A DNA stretch of 64,000 nucleotides from Kitasatospora griseola (GCF_014648555.1 NZ_BMRI01000005.1:103493-167492), one strand, 5' to 3'; shown: positions 27,265 through 37,064, counted from the stretch's first letter. Numbers and translations are program-made. Notes: generated by a model not told the origin, from the sequence alone.

Positions 27265-28200
27265 TCAGTCGGATCCGCCCGGCGCGGAGCCGGCCGCACC
27301 CTCGGCGGGCTCCCCCAACGTACGAAGCCGCCGCGAGACCCGGTTCCGCTCCGCCAGCAGCGCGTCCTCCGGGTAGCCGACCTCCTCCAGCGTCAGGCCG
27401 TGCGGGCGGATCACGTTGACGGCGGAGTTGCGCACGCCGCCCGCCAGGACCTCGCCCGGGAACTCGACCGGCCGGTGTCCGTCGCCGACCAGCAGCATCG
27501 CGCCGACCAGCGAACGCACCATGTTGTGGCAGAACGCGTCCGCCCGGACCGTCGCGACCGCCAGCGAGCCCTCCTGGGCCGCGTACGGGTCGATCGGGGT
27601 CCGGTCCCAGTGCACCTCCAGCAGGGTGCGGATGGTGGTGGCGCCCTCGCGCTTCTTGCAGTACGCGGCGAAGTCGTGCTCGCCCACCAGGAGCGCGGCG
27701 GCCGCGTTCATCCGGTCCAGGTCGAGCGGCCGGTCGTGCCAGAGCACGTGCCCGCGCAGCATCGGGTCGACACCGCCCTGGTGGTCGGCGACCCGGTACG
27801 CGTAGCGCCGCCAGATCGCCGCGAACCGGGCGTCGAACCCGTGCGGCGCCTCGGACAGCCGGTACACCCGGACGTCCGCCGGCAGCCGCCCGGCCAGCCT
27901 GCGCAGCAGCTTCTCGCCGTGCTGGGCCCACAGCTCGTCCGGCAGGTCGACGTGCGCCACCTGCCCGCGCGCGTGCACTCCGGCGTCGGTGCGGCCGGCC
28001 ACGGTCAGCGGGAAGTTGTCCTCGCTCCGCAGCACGATCCGCAGCGCGTCCTCCAGCTCGCCCTGCACGGTGCGCCGCCCGCGCTGCCGGGCCCAGCCGG
28101 AGAACTCCGCGCCGTGGTACGCCAGATCGAGCCTGATCCGGGTGTGCCCGTCGGCCGGGCCGTCCTTCACCGGCGGCTGCTCCGCGCAGTCGTTCACCAC
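27265..28200 (-). CDS. truA: tRNA pseudouridine(38-40) synthase TruA
   Basis: Isomerises U38-U40 in the tRNA anticodon stem. 311 aa, slightly longer than E. coli TruA because of N- and C-terminal extensions. Catalytic Asp72 lies in [25 protein letters not shown] and [14 protein letters not shown] are also conserved. GTG at 28200 is preceded by GGGGAG 6 nt upstream. It follows rplQ and its hairpin by 86 bp, the usual alpha-operon position in actinobacteria. Confidence 0.95.
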   Translation of the reverse strand: MVNDCAEQPPVKDGPADGHTRIRLDLAYHGAEFSGWARQRGRRTVQGELEDALRIVLRSEDNFPLTVAGRTDAGVHARGQVAHVDLPDELWAQHGEKLLRRLAGRLPADVRVYRLSEAPHGFDARFAAIWRRYAYRVADHQGGVDPMLRGHVLWHDRPLDLDRMNAAAALLVGEHDFAAYCKKREGATTIRTLLEVHWDRTPIDPYAAQEGSLAVATVRADAFCHNMVRSLVGAMLLVGDGHRPVEFPGEVLAGGVRNSAVNVIRPHGLTLEEVGYPEDALLAERNRVSRRLRTLGEPAEGAAGSAPGGSD

Positions 28201-28233
28201 TCCAACTCCCCTGTCTCGCAGCTGAGATGCGAA

Positions 28234-28268
28234 CGGGCCCGCTCCCCCGTCACGGGAGAGCGGGCCCG
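28234..28268 (-). terminator. Hairpin after rplQ
   Basis: Eleven-bp perfect stem (CGGGCCCGCTC/GAGCGGGCCCG) extended by CCC/GGG around a short loop, 18 bp past the rplQ stop. It strongly resembles the tuf terminator at 46909-46944. Confidence 0.8.
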
Positions 28269-28286
28269 GTCACGGACCTATGAGGT

Positions 28287-28757
28287 TCAGGCCTCGGTGG
28301 TCTCGGCCTCGTCGGCCTTGGCCTCGGCGGCCTGCTCGGCCTCCTTGACGGCGCGCTTGGCAGCGGCCTCGGCCTCGGCGACGGTCGCCTTGGTGGCGAT
28401 CTCGCCCTCGACCAGCTCGATCACGGCCATCGGGGCGTTGTCGCCACGACGGCTGCCGATCTTGGTGATGCGGGTGTAACCGCCGGGGCGGTTCTCGAAC
28501 CGCGGGGCGATCTCGGTGAAGAGGGTGTGCAGCACCGACACGTCGGTGATGGTCTTGCGCACCAGGCGACGGTTGTGGATGTCGCCCTTCTTCGCCTTGG
28601 TGATCAGCTTCTCCGCCAGCGGGCGCAGGCGACGAGCCTTGGCCTCGGTGGTGGTGATGCGGCCGTACTGGAACAGCTCGCGGGCCAGGCCGGCCAGCAG
28701 CAGCGGCTCGTGGGACGGACCGCCGCCGAGGCGGGCACCCTTGGTGGGACGGGGCAT
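28287..28757 (-). CDS. rplQ: 50S ribosomal protein L17
   Basis: Lines the peptide exit tunnel rim. 156 aa: the conserved body [21 protein letters not shown] through [24 protein letters not shown], then a 40-residue Ala/Glu-rich acidic tail typical of streptomycetes. Last ribosomal gene of the alpha operon. It follows rpoA across a 124-bp spacer with a perfect hairpin, so partial uncoupling from rpoA is likely. Confidence 0.97.
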   Translation of the reverse strand: MPRPTKGARLGGGPSHEPLLLAGLARELFQYGRITTTEAKARRLRPLAEKLITKAKKGDIHNRRLVRKTITDVSVLHTLFTEIAPRFENRPGGYTRITKIGSRRGDNAPMAVIELVEGEIATKATVAEAEAAAKRAVKEAEQAAEAKADEAETTEA

Positions 28758-28841
28758 GGTTACTCCTCGAATCTCCGACTACGGCCGTACCAGGTACCGC
28801 AGCGGGCGTACGGACACCGTGTCCGCACGACTTTCATGGTG

Positions 28842-28872
28842 CCGGGGGCGGTTCGCGAGGAACCGCCCCCGG
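28842..28872 (-). terminator. Hairpin between rpoA and rplQ
   Basis: Perfect 13-bp stem (CCGGGGGCGGTTC/GAACCGCCCCCGG) with a 5-nt loop, 9 bp past the rpoA stop. It may terminate or attenuate the transcript, or stabilise the rpoA mRNA 3' end. Confidence 0.75.
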
Positions 28873-28881
28873 TGCCCAAAA

Positions 28882-29904
28882 TCAGTACTGCTCGGTCTCC
28901 GCGTAGCCCTGGTCGTCCAGGTCGTCGGCGCCGAAGGCGTCGGCGGCAGCGGTCGGGTCGAACCCGGGCGGGCTGTCCTTGAGGGCCAGGCCCATGCCGG
29001 CCAGCTTCGCCTTGACCTCGTCGATCGACTTCGCACCGAAGTTGCGGATGTCGAGCAGGTCGGCCTCCGAGCGGGCGACGAGCTCACCCACGGTGTGGAT
29101 GCCCTCGCGCTTGAGGCAGTTGTAGGAGCGGACGGTGAGCTCCAGCTCCTCGATCGGCAGCGCCAGGTCCGCGGCCAGGGCGGCGTCCGTCGGGGACGGG
29201 CCCATGTCGATGCCTTCGGCGTCGACGTTCAGCTCGCGGGCCAGGCCGAACAGCTCGACCAGGGTCTTGCCGGCCGACGCCATCGCGTCGCGCGGACGCA
29301 TGGCGGGCTTGGTCTCGACGTCGACGATCAGCTTGTCGAAGTCGGTGCGCTGCTCGACACGGGTGGCCTCGACCTTGTAGGTGACCTTCAGCACGGGGCT
29401 GTAGATCGAGTCGACCGGGATGCGGCCGATCTCCTGGCCGGAAGCCTTGTTCTGCACGGCGGAGACGTAGCCGCGACCGCGCTCGACGGTCAGCTCCATC
29501 TCCAGCTTGCCCTTGCCGTTCAGCGTGGCGAGGACCAGCTCGGGGTTGTGCACCTCGACACCGGCCGGGGGCGCGATGTCGGCGGCGGTGACCACACCCG
29601 GGCCCTGCTTGCGCAGGTACATCACGACCGGCTCGTCGTGCTCCGAGGAGACGACCAGCTGCTTGATGTTCAGGATGAGGTCGGTGACGTCCTCCTTGAC
29701 GCCCGGCACGGTGGTGAACTCGTGCAGGACACCGTCGATGCGGATGCTGGTGACAGCGGCACCCGGGATCGAGGAGAGGAGCGTGCGACGGAGCGAGTTG
29801 CCGAGGGTGTAGCCGAAGCCCGGCTCCAGCGGCTCGATGACGAACCGCGAGCGGAACTCGTCGACAACCTCTTCGGTCAGCGAAGGACGCTGAGCGATCA
29901 GCAT
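28882..29904 (-). CDS. rpoA: DNA-directed RNA polymerase alpha subunit
   Basis: 340 aa. The N-terminal assembly domain begins [17 protein letters not shown] and includes [20 protein letters not shown]. The C-terminal domain (about 245-310) carries [22 protein letters not shown] and the DNA/activator-binding segment [20 protein letters not shown] at 29904 was chosen because the family begins MLIAQRP. No rpsD lies between rpsK and rpoA, the normal streptomycete arrangement. Strong hairpins flank the gene on both sides. Confidence 0.98.
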   Translation of the reverse strand: MLIAQRPSLTEEVVDEFRSRFVIEPLEPGFGYTLGNSLRRTLLSSIPGAAVTSIRIDGVLHEFTTVPGVKEDVTDLILNIKQLVVSSEHDEPVVMYLRKQGPGVVTAADIAPPAGVEVHNPELVLATLNGKGKLEMELTVERGRGYVSAVQNKASGQEIGRIPVDSIYSPVLKVTYKVEATRVEQRTDFDKLIVDVETKPAMRPRDAMASAGKTLVELFGLARELNVDAEGIDMGPSPTDAALAADLALPIEELELTVRSYNCLKREGIHTVGELVARSEADLLDIRNFGAKSIDEVKAKLAGMGLALKDSPPGFDPTAAADAFGADDLDDQGYAETEQY

Positions 29905-29962
29905 GTTCTGGATCCTCCAGTTGTCTTCGGCACCCACTATTTGATGCCGATAGAACTCAAGC

Positions 29963-29995
29963 GTACGGGGTCCCGTTCAGAACGGGACCCCGTAC
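29963..29995 (-). terminator. 15-bp perfect hairpin between rpsK and rpoA
   Basis: GTACGGGGTCCCGTT and its exact complement around a 3-nt loop, about 40 bp past the rpsK stop and 58 bp before the rpoA start. Its stability suggests termination or processing, with rpoA then needing read-through or its own promoter. Confidence 0.8.
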
Positions 29996-30037
29996 CAGGT
30001 TTAAAACGCTACCCGCAGTGCCTGTGAAGGCGCCGGA

Positions 30038-30445
30038 TCAAACGCGGCGACGCTTCGGCGGACGGCAGCCGTTGTGCGGGGTGGGGGTGACGTCCTGGAT
30101 CGAGCCGACCTCCAGGCCGGTGGCCTGGAGCGAACGGATCGCGGTCTCGCGGCCGGAGCCCGGACCCTTGACGAAGACGTCGACCTTGCGCATGCCGTGC
30201 TCCTGCGCGCGACGGGCAGCGGCCTCGGCGGCCATCTGCGCGGCGAACGGGGTGGACTTGCGCGAGCCCTTGAAGCCGACGTGGCCGGCGGAGGCCCAGG
30301 AGATCACGTTGCCCGCGGGGTCGGTGATCGAAACGATGGTGTTGTTGAACGTGCTCTTGATGTGGGCGTGCCCGTGAGCGACGTTCTTCTTTTCCTTGCG
30401 GCGGATCTTCTTCGCGCCGGCAGCCTGACGACCCTTGGGGGGCAT
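30038..30445 (-). CDS. rpsK: 30S ribosomal protein S11
   Basis: Platform protein near the E site. 135 aa; [23 protein letters not shown] and [21 protein letters not shown] are the hallmark stretches, and it ends in the basic [11 protein letters not shown]. It follows rpsM by 73 bp. In many bacteria rpsD would come next; here rpoA follows behind a strong hairpin. Confidence 0.97.
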   Translation of the reverse strand: MPPKGRQAAGAKKIRRKEKKNVAHGHAHIKSTFNNTIVSITDPAGNVISWASAGHVGFKGSRKSTPFAAQMAAEAAARRAQEHGMRKVDVFVKGPGSGRETAIRSLQATGLEVGSIQDVTPTPHNGCRPPKRRRV

Positions 30446-30518
30446 AAGTCTGTTCTCCTACTGAGGTGGTCGGTCCGCTATCCCGCGGGCCGGAGGGATG
30501 TCCGGTTGACGGGACGGA

Positions 30519-30899
30519 CTACTTCTTGCCCGGCTTCTTCTTACCGGCGATCGCGCGACGCGGGCCCTTGCGGGTACGCGCGTTGGTGTGGGTGCGCTGG
30601 CCGCGGACCGGCAGGCCACGGCGGTGGCGCAGGCCCTCGTAGCAGCCGATCTCGACCTTGCGGCGGATGTCGGCGGCGACGGCGCGGCGGAGGTCACCCT
30701 CGACCTCGAAGTTCGCGTCGATGAACTTCTGCAGCTTGACGAGGTCGTCCTCGGTGATGTCGCGGACGCGGACGTCCGGGCTCACACCGGTCTCGGCCAG
30801 CGTCTGCTGGGCGCGGGTACGGCCGATGCCGTAGACGTAGGTGAGGGCGATCTCGATCCGCTTTTCGCGGGGGAGATCAACGCCGGCGAGGCGTGCCAT
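30519..30899 (-). CDS. rpsM: 30S ribosomal protein S13
   Basis: Head protein that contacts the P-site tRNA and the B1 intersubunit bridges. 126 aa, beginning [21 protein letters not shown]. It contains [11 protein letters not shown] and [27 protein letters not shown], and ends in a Lys-rich tail. It lies 177 bp downstream of rpmJ on the minus strand. Confidence 0.97.
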   Translation of the reverse strand: MARLAGVDLPREKRIEIALTYVYGIGRTRAQQTLAETGVSPDVRVRDITEDDLVKLQKFIDANFEVEGDLRRAVAADIRRKVEIGCYEGLRHRRGLPVRGQRTHTNARTRKGPRRAIAGKKKPGKK

Positions 30900-31076
30900 T
30901 CAAGGCTCCTGTGGTTCTTCAGAGGTCTGACGTGCCGCCTACTCACTGTCTCTCGACAGGGAGCCCCGGCCTCTGACCGGGGGTGGCAGTCCGTCCTGCT
31001 CGGACGGATCGGGCGGCCCGCGTATGACGTTGGTGCGCGTCGCGCGAAGGTACTACGAGAAATGCTGGGGGGTGAC

Positions 31077-31190
31077 TCAGCCCTGGCGCTGCTTGTGGCG
31101 CAGGTTGTCGCAGATCACCATGACCCGGCCGTGGCGGCGGATCACCTTGCACTTGTCGCAGATCTTCTTGACGCTCGGCTTGACCTTCAT
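31077..31190 (-). CDS. rpmJ: 50S ribosomal protein L36, zinc-ribbon form
   Basis: 37-aa protein translated from ATG at 31190 to TGA at 31077: [20 protein letters not shown], then [18 protein letters not shown]11, C14, C27 and H32 complete the zinc knuckle, so this is the zinc-binding (C+) form; zinc-independent paralogues, usually Zur-controlled, lie elsewhere in streptomycetes. It sits 35 bp downstream of infA, its usual place. The distance to rpsM is a somewhat long 177 bp. Confidence 0.95.
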   Translation of the reverse strand: MKVKPSVKKICDKCKVIRRHGRVMVICDNLRHKQRQG

Positions 31191-31225
31191 GATTCAGGTT
31201 CTCCGGGGTCTAGATCTGGCTTTTG

Positions 31226-31447
31226 TTACTTGTAGCGGTAGACGATCCGGCCGCGGGTCAGGTCGTAGGGGCTGAGCTCCACCACGACCCGGTCATCCGG
31301 GAGGATGCGGATGTAGTGCATGCGCATCTTGCCGCTGATGTGCGCGAGGACCTTGTGACCGTTCTGCAGCTCGACCTTGAACATCGCGTTCGGAAGAGAC
31401 TCGATCACGGTGCCCTCGATCTCAATGGCGCCTTGCTTCTTAGCCAT
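31226..31447 (-). CDS. infA: Translation initiation factor IF-1
   Basis: 73-aa OB-fold factor binding the ribosomal A site during initiation: [20 protein letters not shown], then [20 protein letters not shown] and [20 protein letters not shown]. Full length. It follows mscL rather than map directly, and a promoter-like pair lies just upstream (31582-31611). Confidence 0.97.
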   Translation of the reverse strand: MAKKQGAIEIEGTVIESLPNAMFKVELQNGHKVLAHISGKMRMHYIRILPDDRVVVELSPYDLTRGRIVYRYK

Positions 31448-31581
31448 GAACTGCGAGATCCACCCTTCGGGTCCGGCTACCGTATGCGGAACGCTCGTGC
31501 GAACCAGGCTTCACCTCGACCCGGGAGTACTCCCCTGGGCTGAGGGCGTGCCGAAACACGCTACGAGAGAGCCGACGCACC

Positions 31582-31611
31582 ATCGTAAACCAAGCACCAC
31601 GCCGGAGCGAA
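31582..31611 (-). promoter_or_regulatory. Possible infA promoter
   Basis: On the minus strand TTCGCT (31606-31611) and TACGAT (31582-31587) are separated by 18 nt. The -10 fits TAnnnT; the -35 is weak. The pair overlaps or abuts the mscL stop at 31616, so infA-rpmJ-rpsM could be transcribed independently of mscL. Confidence 0.4.
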
Positions 31612-31615
31612 ATTC

Positions 31616-32050
31616 TCAGCCCTTGGCCGTCACCTGGATGGGCAGCACCGGCTCCACCACCGCGGTGCACGACGAGCAGCGGCGGGCCGCCTGGGGGATC
31701 TCGGTCAGGCACTCGGGGCAGGGCCGCTTGGGGGTGGCGGGCTTCTTCGGCAGGTACCGGGCGGTCGCCTTGGAGACCGGGAGCACGACGCAGAAGTACA
31801 GCACCGCGGCGGTCAGCACGAACGCGATCAGCACGTTCAGGAACTGGCCGTACGGGAAGGTGACGTCGGCGACGGTGAACTTGTACGAGCTGAAGTCGCC
31901 CGCCGCGCCGACCACCACGCCCAGCACGGGGGTGAGGAACGCGGTCACGAAGCCGGTCACGACCCCGGTGAACGCGGCACCGATGACCACACCGACGGCC
32001 ATGTCGATGACGTTGCCGCGCATCATGAAGTCGCGGAAGCCCTTGAGCAC
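31616..32050 (-). CDS. mscL: Large-conductance mechanosensitive channel MscL with C-terminal zinc ribbon
   Basis: Osmotic emergency-release channel, 144 aa from GTG at 32050 (AGGAGAG upstream; the family starts LKGFRDF). TM1 is about residues 14-43 (NVIDMAVGVVIGAAFTGVV), the periplasmic loop 44-69, TM2 70-92. Instead of the usual short amphipathic C-terminal helix it carries CPECLTEIP-N7-CSSC (Cys 111, 114, 125, 128), a four-Cys zinc-ribbon pattern. It sits between map and infA, inside the normally compact spc/alpha ribosomal block; a hairpin separates it from map. Confidence 0.9.
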   Translation of the reverse strand: MLKGFRDFMMRGNVIDMAVGVVIGAAFTGVVTGFVTAFLTPVLGVVVGAAGDFSSYKFTVADVTFPYGQFLNVLIAFVLTAAVLYFCVVLPVSKATARYLPKKPATPKRPCPECLTEIPQAARRCSSCTAVVEPVLPIQVTAKG

Positions 32051-32098
32051 TGTCTCTCCTGGAGTAGCTACGGGTATCAGCTGACGAAAATAGGACAA

Positions 32099-32128
32099 GA
32101 GGCCCGGGGGTCAAAACCCCCAGGCCTC
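32099..32128 (-). terminator. Hairpin after map
   Basis: 13-bp stem with one mismatch (GAGGCCCGGGGGT/ACCCCCAGGCCTC) and a 4-nt loop, between the map stop (32191) and the mscL start (32050). It separates the secY-adk-map unit from mscL. Confidence 0.7.
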
Positions 32129-32190
32129 GATCTGCCGGTTTGAGACATGTCCCTCAGCCGCCGGCCGTCCCGCGTGTCACTCCGGAGGGA

Positions 32191-33024
32191 TCAGCCCAGC
32201 GGGTCCGGCGCCGCGGTGACGCCCAGCTTCGCCAGCTCCGCCTTGCCGCCGTCGAACGCGGTCAGCACCAGCGGACCCTGCTCGGTGACGGCCACCGAGT
32301 GCTCCCAGTGCGAGGCCCAGGTGCCGTCGGTGGTGACCACCGTCCAGTCGTCGTCCAGGATCGCGGTGTGCGGGGTGCCCAGCGAGACCATCGGCTCGAT
32401 CGCCAGCACCGTGCCGGGCACCAGCTTCGGGCCCTTGCCCCGGCCCGCCACGTAGTTCAGCACGTGCGGCTCCATGTGCATGGCGGTGCCGATGCCGTGG
32501 CCGCCGTAGCCCTCGGTGATGCCCCACTTGCCCTTCGGGGGCAGCGGCTGGCGACGGATGAAGCCCTCGATCGCCCGGGACACGTCGACCAGGCGGTTGC
32601 CCTTCTTCATCTGGGCGATGCCGGCCCACATCGAGCCCTCGGTGACCTTCGACAGCATCACGTTCTCGTCGGCGGTCGCGCCGACCGCGACGGTGATCGC
32701 CGCGTCGCCGTGCCAGCCGTCCAGGATCGCGCCGCAGTCGATCGAGATCAGGTCGCCGGCCTTCAGCGCCTTGTCGCCGGGGATGCCGTGCACGACCTCC
32801 TCGTTCACCGAGGCGCAGATCACGCCCGGGAACCACAGGCCGCCGTGGTCGGCGCGGAAGTTGGACGTGGCGCCGTGCTTGGTGATGACCTGGTCGGCGA
32901 TCTCGTTCAGCTCGCCGGTGGTCACCCCCGGGGCGACCGCCTCGCGGCAGGCCTTCAGTGCCTCGGCGACGACCAGCCCGGCCGCCCGCATCTTGGCGAT
33001 CTGCTCGGGGGTCTTGATCTCCAT
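32191..33024 (-). CDS. map: Methionine aminopeptidase, type I
   Basis: Removes initiator Met from nascent proteins. 277 aa. The dinuclear-metal ligands are present in order: D96 (SIDCG), D107 (HGDAAI), H176 (GGHGIG), E210 (AIEPM) and E241 (EHSVAV), with H79 in VVHGIPG near the substrate. ATG at 33024 was chosen for its GGAAGG site; an in-frame GTG six codons upstream has none. It follows adk with a hairpin in the 108-bp spacer. Confidence 0.96.
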   Translation of the reverse strand: MEIKTPEQIAKMRAAGLVVAEALKACREAVAPGVTTGELNEIADQVITKHGATSNFRADHGGLWFPGVICASVNEEVVHGIPGDKALKAGDLISIDCGAILDGWHGDAAITVAVGATADENVMLSKVTEGSMWAGIAQMKKGNRLVDVSRAIEGFIRRQPLPPKGKWGITEGYGGHGIGTAMHMEPHVLNYVAGRGKGPKLVPGTVLAIEPMVSLGTPHTAILDDDWTVVTTDGTWASHWEHSVAVTEQGPLVLTAFDGGKAELAKLGVTAAPDPLG

Positions 33025-33078
33025 CTGGTCCACGCCTTCCACGTTCTGATGTCGGACTGCCTACCACCGTACGACGCC

Positions 33079-33120
33079 GAGACGGCCGGGCCGCCCGCTT
33101 CGGGGCTACCCGGCCGTCTC
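33079..33120 (-). terminator. Hairpin between adk and map
   Basis: Perfect 12-bp stem (GAGACGGCCGGG/CCCGGCCGTCTC) around an 18-nt loop that can itself fold. It starts 12 bp past the adk stop. Confidence 0.7.
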
Positions 33121-33132
33121 GATGCCTTGGGG

Positions 33133-33792
33133 TCAGGCGTTCTTCTTCTGCTCCAGGGCGGCGACCGCGCGCTCGGTCACCTCGTCCACCTTGCCGAGGG
33201 CGGGGATGGTGACGAGCAGGCCCTGCTCCTGGTAGTAGCCGATGATCGGCTCCGTCTTGGAGTGGTACTCCTCCAGCCGGACCCGGACGGCTTCCTCGGT
33301 GTCGTCCGAGCGCTGGTACAGCTCGCCGCCGCACTCGTCGCAGACGCCCTCGGTCTTCGGCGGGTTGTACACCACGTGGAACACGTGGGCGCCGTTCTTG
33401 CGGCACAGCCGGCGACCGGCGATCCGCTTGACGACCTCGTCCTCGGAGACCTCAAGGTCCAGCACGCCGTCCAGCGCGATGCCCTGCTCGGTCAGGAAGG
33501 CGTCCAGCGCCTCGGCCTGACCCAGGTTGCGCGGGAAGCCGTCCAGCAGGAAGCCGTTGGCGGCGTCCTCCTGGAGCATGCGGTCCTTGGCCATCCCGAT
33601 GGTGACCTCGTCCGGCACCAGGCGCCCGGCGTCCATGTAGGACTTCGCCTCGACGCCCAGCGGGGTGCCCTGGCTGATGTTGGCACGGAAGAGGTCACCG
33701 GTGGAGATGTGGGGAATGGACAGGGTCTTGGCCAGAACGTGCGCCTGAGTACCCTTCCCGGCCCCGGGGGGTCCGACGAGGACGATTCGCAT
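33133..33792 (-). CDS. adk: Adenylate kinase
   Basis: ATP + AMP to 2 ADP. 219 aa. P-loop GPPGAGKGT (7-15), the AMP-site segments STGDLFR and LLDGFPRN, and a long LID. The LID has a zinc-finger-like layout with one Cys lost: CRKN-N16[14 protein letters not shown], so three of the four usual metal ligands remain. Its ATG overlaps the secY stop by one base (TGATG), meaning coupled translation. Confidence 0.96.
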   Translation of the reverse strand: MRIVLVGPPGAGKGTQAHVLAKTLSIPHISTGDLFRANISQGTPLGVEAKSYMDAGRLVPDEVTIGMAKDRMLQEDAANGFLLDGFPRNLGQAEALDAFLTEQGIALDGVLDLEVSEDEVVKRIAGRRLCRKNGAHVFHVVYNPPKTEGVCDECGGELYQRSDDTEEAVRVRLEEYHSKTEPIIGYYQEQGLLVTIPALGKVDEVTERAVAALEQKKNA

Positions 33793-35099
33793 CAGCGGAG
33801 GAACCCTTCGTAATTGCGCTGCTGGAGCTGGCTCTCGATCTGCTTCACAGTTTCGAGTCCGACGCCGACGACGATGAGCACGGAGGTGCCGCCGAACGGG
33901 AAGTTGGTCTGCTGCCCGAAGGCGACGAGGGCGACCATCGGGATCAACGCGATCAGGCCCAGGTACAGCGAACCCGGCCACGTGATGCGGGTGAGCACGT
34001 AGTTCAGGTACTCGGCCGTCGGTCGGCCGGCCCGGATGCCCGGGATGAACCCACCATACTTCTTCATATTGTCGGCAACTTCTTCGGGGTTGAAGGAGAT
34101 GGCGACGTAGAAGAACGCGAAGAACACGATCAGCACGAAGTAGGTGGCCATGTAGATCGGGTGGTCACCCTTGATGAAGTGGTTCTTGATCCAGATCGCC
34201 CAGCCCGCCTGCGAGTTGGTCAACTGCACCACCAGCGCCGGGATGTACAGCAGCGAGGAGGCGAAGATGACCGGGATCACACCGGCCTGGTTGACCTTCA
34301 GCGGGATGTAGGTCGAGGTGCCGCCGAACGACCGCCGGCCGACCATCCGCTTCGCGTACTGCACCGGGATCCGGCGCTGGGCCTGCTCGACGAAGATGAC
34401 CAGGCAGACCACGATGATGCCGACCAGGATGACGGCGGAGAACTCGCCCCAGCCGTCCAGCAGCTTGCCGGAACCCTTGATGGCCCACATCGAGCCGGGG
34501 AAGCCGGCCGCGATGGAGGTGAAGATCAGGATCGACATGCCGTTGCCGATGCCGCGGTCGGTGATGAGCTCACCCAGCCACATGATCACGGTGGTGCCGG
34601 CGGTCATGATGATGACCATGGTGGCGATCCGGAAGATCGACGTGTTCGGGACGATGTTCCCGCCCTGCGCGCAACCGGAGAACAGCGCGCCGCTGGACGC
34701 GGTCGCGAGGATGCCGGTGCCCTGCAGCACCGCGAGCGCGATGGTCAGGTAACGGGTGTACTGGGTGATCTTCGCCTGGCCGGACTGCCCCTCCTTCTTC
34801 AGGGCCTCCAGCCGCGGAATGACCACGGTGAGCAACTGCAGGATGATGCTGGCCGTGATGTACGGCATGATGCCGAGCGCGAAGATGGTCAGCTGTAGCA
34901 GCGCGTTTCCACTGAACAGGTTGACCAGCCCGAACAGACCTTCCTTCTGACCGCTCACGCACGCGTGCACGGCCTCGAAGTTGATCCCGGGCATCGGAAC
35001 GTGTGCGCCCAGCCGGAACAGCACCATGATGCCCAGCGTGAACAGCAGCTTCTTGCGCAGGTCGGGCGTCTGGAACGCCCGCGCGAACGCACTGAGCAC
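33792..35099 (-). CDS. secY: Protein translocase subunit SecY
   Basis: Core of the Sec channel. 435 aa with about ten hydrophobic segments. It begins [20 protein letters not shown] and carries the conserved GAHVPMPGI plug region, [10 protein letters not shown], and a C-terminal [23 protein letters not shown] stretch. The start is GTG/ATG-type with GGAGG just upstream. It is separated from rplO by 273 bp with a very strong hairpin and a possible promoter, and overlaps adk by one base. Confidence 0.97.
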   Translation of the reverse strand: MLSAFARAFQTPDLRKKLLFTLGIMVLFRLGAHVPMPGINFEAVHACVSGQKEGLFGLVNLFSGNALLQLTIFALGIMPYITASIILQLLTVVIPRLEALKKEGQSGQAKITQYTRYLTIALAVLQGTGILATASSGALFSGCAQGGNIVPNTSIFRIATMVIIMTAGTTVIMWLGELITDRGIGNGMSILIFTSIAAGFPGSMWAIKGSGKLLDGWGEFSAVILVGIIVVCLVIFVEQAQRRIPVQYAKRMVGRRSFGGTSTYIPLKVNQAGVIPVIFASSLLYIPALVVQLTNSQAGWAIWIKNHFIKGDHPIYMATYFVLIVFFAFFYVAISFNPEEVADNMKKYGGFIPGIRAGRPTAEYLNYVLTRITWPGSLYLGLIALIPMVALVAFGQQTNFPFGGTSVLIVVGVGLETVKQIESQLQQRNYEGFLR

Positions 35100-35171
35100 G
35101 GTGCCTCCTGCGCCTCCCGCGCGTCGTCGGCGGAAGGGTCGGTCCTGATGTGGGGAAAGGGAACTTCACGG

Positions 35172-35201
35172 ACTCTAACAGTGCCCGGGTGCTCGACAGA
35201 A
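35172..35201 (-). promoter_or_regulatory. Possible secY promoter
   Basis: Minus-strand TTCTGT (35196-35201), 18-nt spacer, TAGAGT (35172-35177). The -10 is good, the -35 poor. It lies between the rplO terminator and the secY start, where a promoter is needed if the hairpin terminates. Confidence 0.35.
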
Positions 35202-35296
35202 GCGCGCACTGCCGCTCCCCCACGCATGGGGTACGGCTTGCCCGGGTTTGACACACAAATCGAGCACAGGTGTTCAAGCGTGTCGGAGTCGGAAAC

Positions 35297-35348
35297 GAAA
35301 CCGGGCCCCACACTCCTCTCTCTCAAGAGGAGTGCGGGGCCCGGTTTC
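35297..35348 (-). terminator. 23-bp hairpin between rplO and secY
   Basis: GAAACCGGGCCCC with an extension to ACTCCTCT, then its complement: 23 pairs with one mismatch and a 6-nt loop. It begins 25 bp past the rplO stop. One of the strongest stems in the window, and likely the 3' end of the spc ribosomal-protein transcript. Confidence 0.88.
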
Positions 35349-35372
35349 TGTCCGTGCGTCAGATCAGCGACG

Positions 35373-35828
35373 TCACAGCAGCTCGGTGACCGAGCCGCCG
35401 GCGGCGGTGATCTTCTCGGTGGCGGAGCCGGAGACGGCGTCGACCGTCACCTGCAGCGCGACCGAGATCTCGCCCTGGCCGAGAACCTTGACGAGCTCGT
35501 TCTTGCGAACGGCGCCCTTGGCGACCAGGTCGGCAACGGTGACCTCGCCACCGTTCGGGTAGAGCTCGGCCAGGCGGTCCAGGTTCACGACCTGGAACTG
35601 CTTGTGGGCCGGGTTCTTGAAGCCCTTCAGCTTCGGGAGGCGCATGTGGAGGGGCATCTGGCCACCCTCGAAGCGCTCCGGAACCTGGTAGCGGGCCTTG
35701 GTGCCCTTGGTACCACGACCTGCGGTCTTACCCTTGGAGCCCTCACCACGACCGACGCGGATCTTGTCGGTCTTGGCGCCGGGCGCCGGACGCAGGTTGT
35801 GGATCTTGATGGGGGAGTTGTCCGCCAT
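35373..35828 (-). CDS. rplO: 50S ribosomal protein L15
   Basis: 151 aa. The Gly-rich N-terminal tail ([23 protein letters not shown]) that threads through 23S rRNA is intact, as are [18 protein letters not shown] and the C-terminal [17 protein letters not shown] domain. Two bp separate it from rpmD; a 23-bp hairpin follows. Confidence 0.97.
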   Translation of the reverse strand: MADNSPIKIHNLRPAPGAKTDKIRVGRGEGSKGKTAGRGTKGTKARYQVPERFEGGQMPLHMRLPKLKGFKNPAHKQFQVVNLDRLAELYPNGGEVTVADLVAKGAVRKNELVKVLGQGEISVALQVTVDAVSGSATEKITAAGGSVTELL

Positions 35829-35829
35829 T

Positions 35830-36012
35830 TCAGTCCACCTCCTCGACCGTGACGAGGTGGCGAACGGTGTGGACCATGCCGCGGATCTCCGGGCGGTCCT
35901 CCTTCACCACGGTGTCGTTCAGCCGCTTCAGGCCGAGCGAACGCAGGGTGTCACGGTGGTTCTGCTTGCTACCGATGTACGACTTGGTCTGGGTGACCTT
36001 CAGGCGAGCCAT
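35830..36012 (-). CDS. rpmD: 50S ribosomal protein L30
   Basis: 60-aa protein beginning [20 protein letters not shown], then [28 protein letters not shown] at 36012 overlaps the rpsE stop by one base (TGATG). The frame extends further upstream but only by reading through rpsE. Full length for the bacterial family. Confidence 0.96.
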   Translation of the reverse strand: MARLKVTQTKSYIGSKQNHRDTLRSLGLKRLNDTVVKEDRPEIRGMVHTVRHLVTVEEVD

Positions 36013-36632
36013 CAGGCGCTCACCCCAGCCGCACGGGCCCGGAGCAGCGCGGCCGGGGCCACGTCCTCCAGGGGCAGGCCACGGCGGGCGGCGATCTCCT
36101 CGGGGCGCACGAGGCCCTTCAGAGCGGCCACGGTGGCGTGCACGATGTTGATCGCGTTGTCCGAGCCGAGCGACTTCGACAGGATGTCGTGGACGCCGGC
36201 GCACTCCAGGACGGCACGCACCGGGCCACCGGCGATAACACCGGTACCGGGGGACGCCGGCTTCAGCAGCACGACGCCGGCGGCCTTCTCACCCTGGATG
36301 GGGTGCGGGATGGTGCCCTGGATACGGGGGACCTTGAAGAAGTTCTTCTTGGCCTCCTCAACGCCCTTGGCGATGGCGGCCGGAACCTCCTTCGCCTTGC
36401 CGTAACCGACACCCACGGTGCCGTCACCGTCGCCCACCACGACCAGCGCGGTGAAGCTGAAACGACGACCACCCTTGACAACCTTGGCAACACGGTTGAT
36501 CGCGACGACGCGCTCGACGTAAGCAGTCTTCTCGGCGACCGGGGCGCCGCCCCGCTCGTCACGCTTACGGTCGCGCCGCTCGCCACCCGTGCCGCGACCG
36601 GCGCCGCCTTCGCGGCGCTGGGGTCCAGCCAT
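36012..36632 (-). CDS. rpsE: 30S ribosomal protein S5
   Basis: 206 aa: a long Gly/Arg-rich N-terminal extension (about 40 residues), then the double-stranded-RNA-binding fold [24 protein letters not shown] and [22 protein letters not shown]. The spectinomycin loop region (KGGRRFSF) is the wild-type pattern. 48 bp after rplR, one-base overlap with rpmD. Confidence 0.97.
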   Translation of the reverse strand: MAGPQRREGGAGRGTGGERRDRKRDERGGAPVAEKTAYVERVVAINRVAKVVKGGRRFSFTALVVVGDGDGTVGVGYGKAKEVPAAIAKGVEEAKKNFFKVPRIQGTIPHPIQGEKAAGVVLLKPASPGTGVIAGGPVRAVLECAGVHDILSKSLGSDNAINIVHATVAALKGLVRPEEIAARRGLPLEDVAPAALLRARAAGVSA

Positions 36633-36680
36633 TGGAATTACCTCTCTCGTTTACGTCCGCCGACAGAGTCGACGAGCGGC

Positions 36681-37064
36681 TTAGAAGTCGAGCCCGGCCT
36701 CGCGAGCCGCGTCCGCCAGGGCGGCGATGCGGCCGGCGTACCGGTTGCCCGCGCGGTCGAAGACGACCGACTCGACGCCGGCAGCCTTGGCGCGCTCGGC
36801 GACCAGGCTTCCGACCTTCTTGGCCAGCTCGGTCTTGTCGCCCTCGGCGCCCTTGATGGACACGTCGAGGGTGGACGCCGACGCCAGGGTGTGACCCTTG
36901 GCGTCGTCGATGACCTGGGCGACCATGTGGCGGTTCGAACGCGTCACGACGAGGCGCGGACGCACCTCGGTGCCGACGACGCGCTTGCGAACGCGAATGG
37001 CGCGGCGCTTGCGGGCGGCGTTCTTGTAGGCGTTGCCCTTGCCGATCTTGACAGAGACGCTCAT
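36681..37064 (-). CDS. rplR: 50S ribosomal protein L18
   Basis: Binds 5S rRNA with L5. 127 aa; [43 protein letters not shown] and the C-terminal [23 protein letters not shown] motif. Three bp after rplF. Confidence 0.97.
   Translation of the reverse strand: MSVSVKIGKGNAYKNAARKRRAIRVRKRVVGTEVRPRLVVTRSNRHMVAQVIDDAKGHTLASASTLDVSIKGAEGDKTELAKKVGSLVAERAKAAGVESVVFDRAGNRYAGRIAALADAAREAGLDF

Noticed and set aside
33133-33981. Longer adenylate kinase with a 63-residue N-terminal extension
   Set aside because: The extension is secY read in another frame; the P-loop fold begins at [13 protein letters not shown] 33792.
35241-35280. Plus-strand TTGACA near 35249 as an antisense promoter to rplO
   Set aside because: No TAnnnT hexamer at 16-19 nt; the nearest sequence at 17 nt is TGTTCA.
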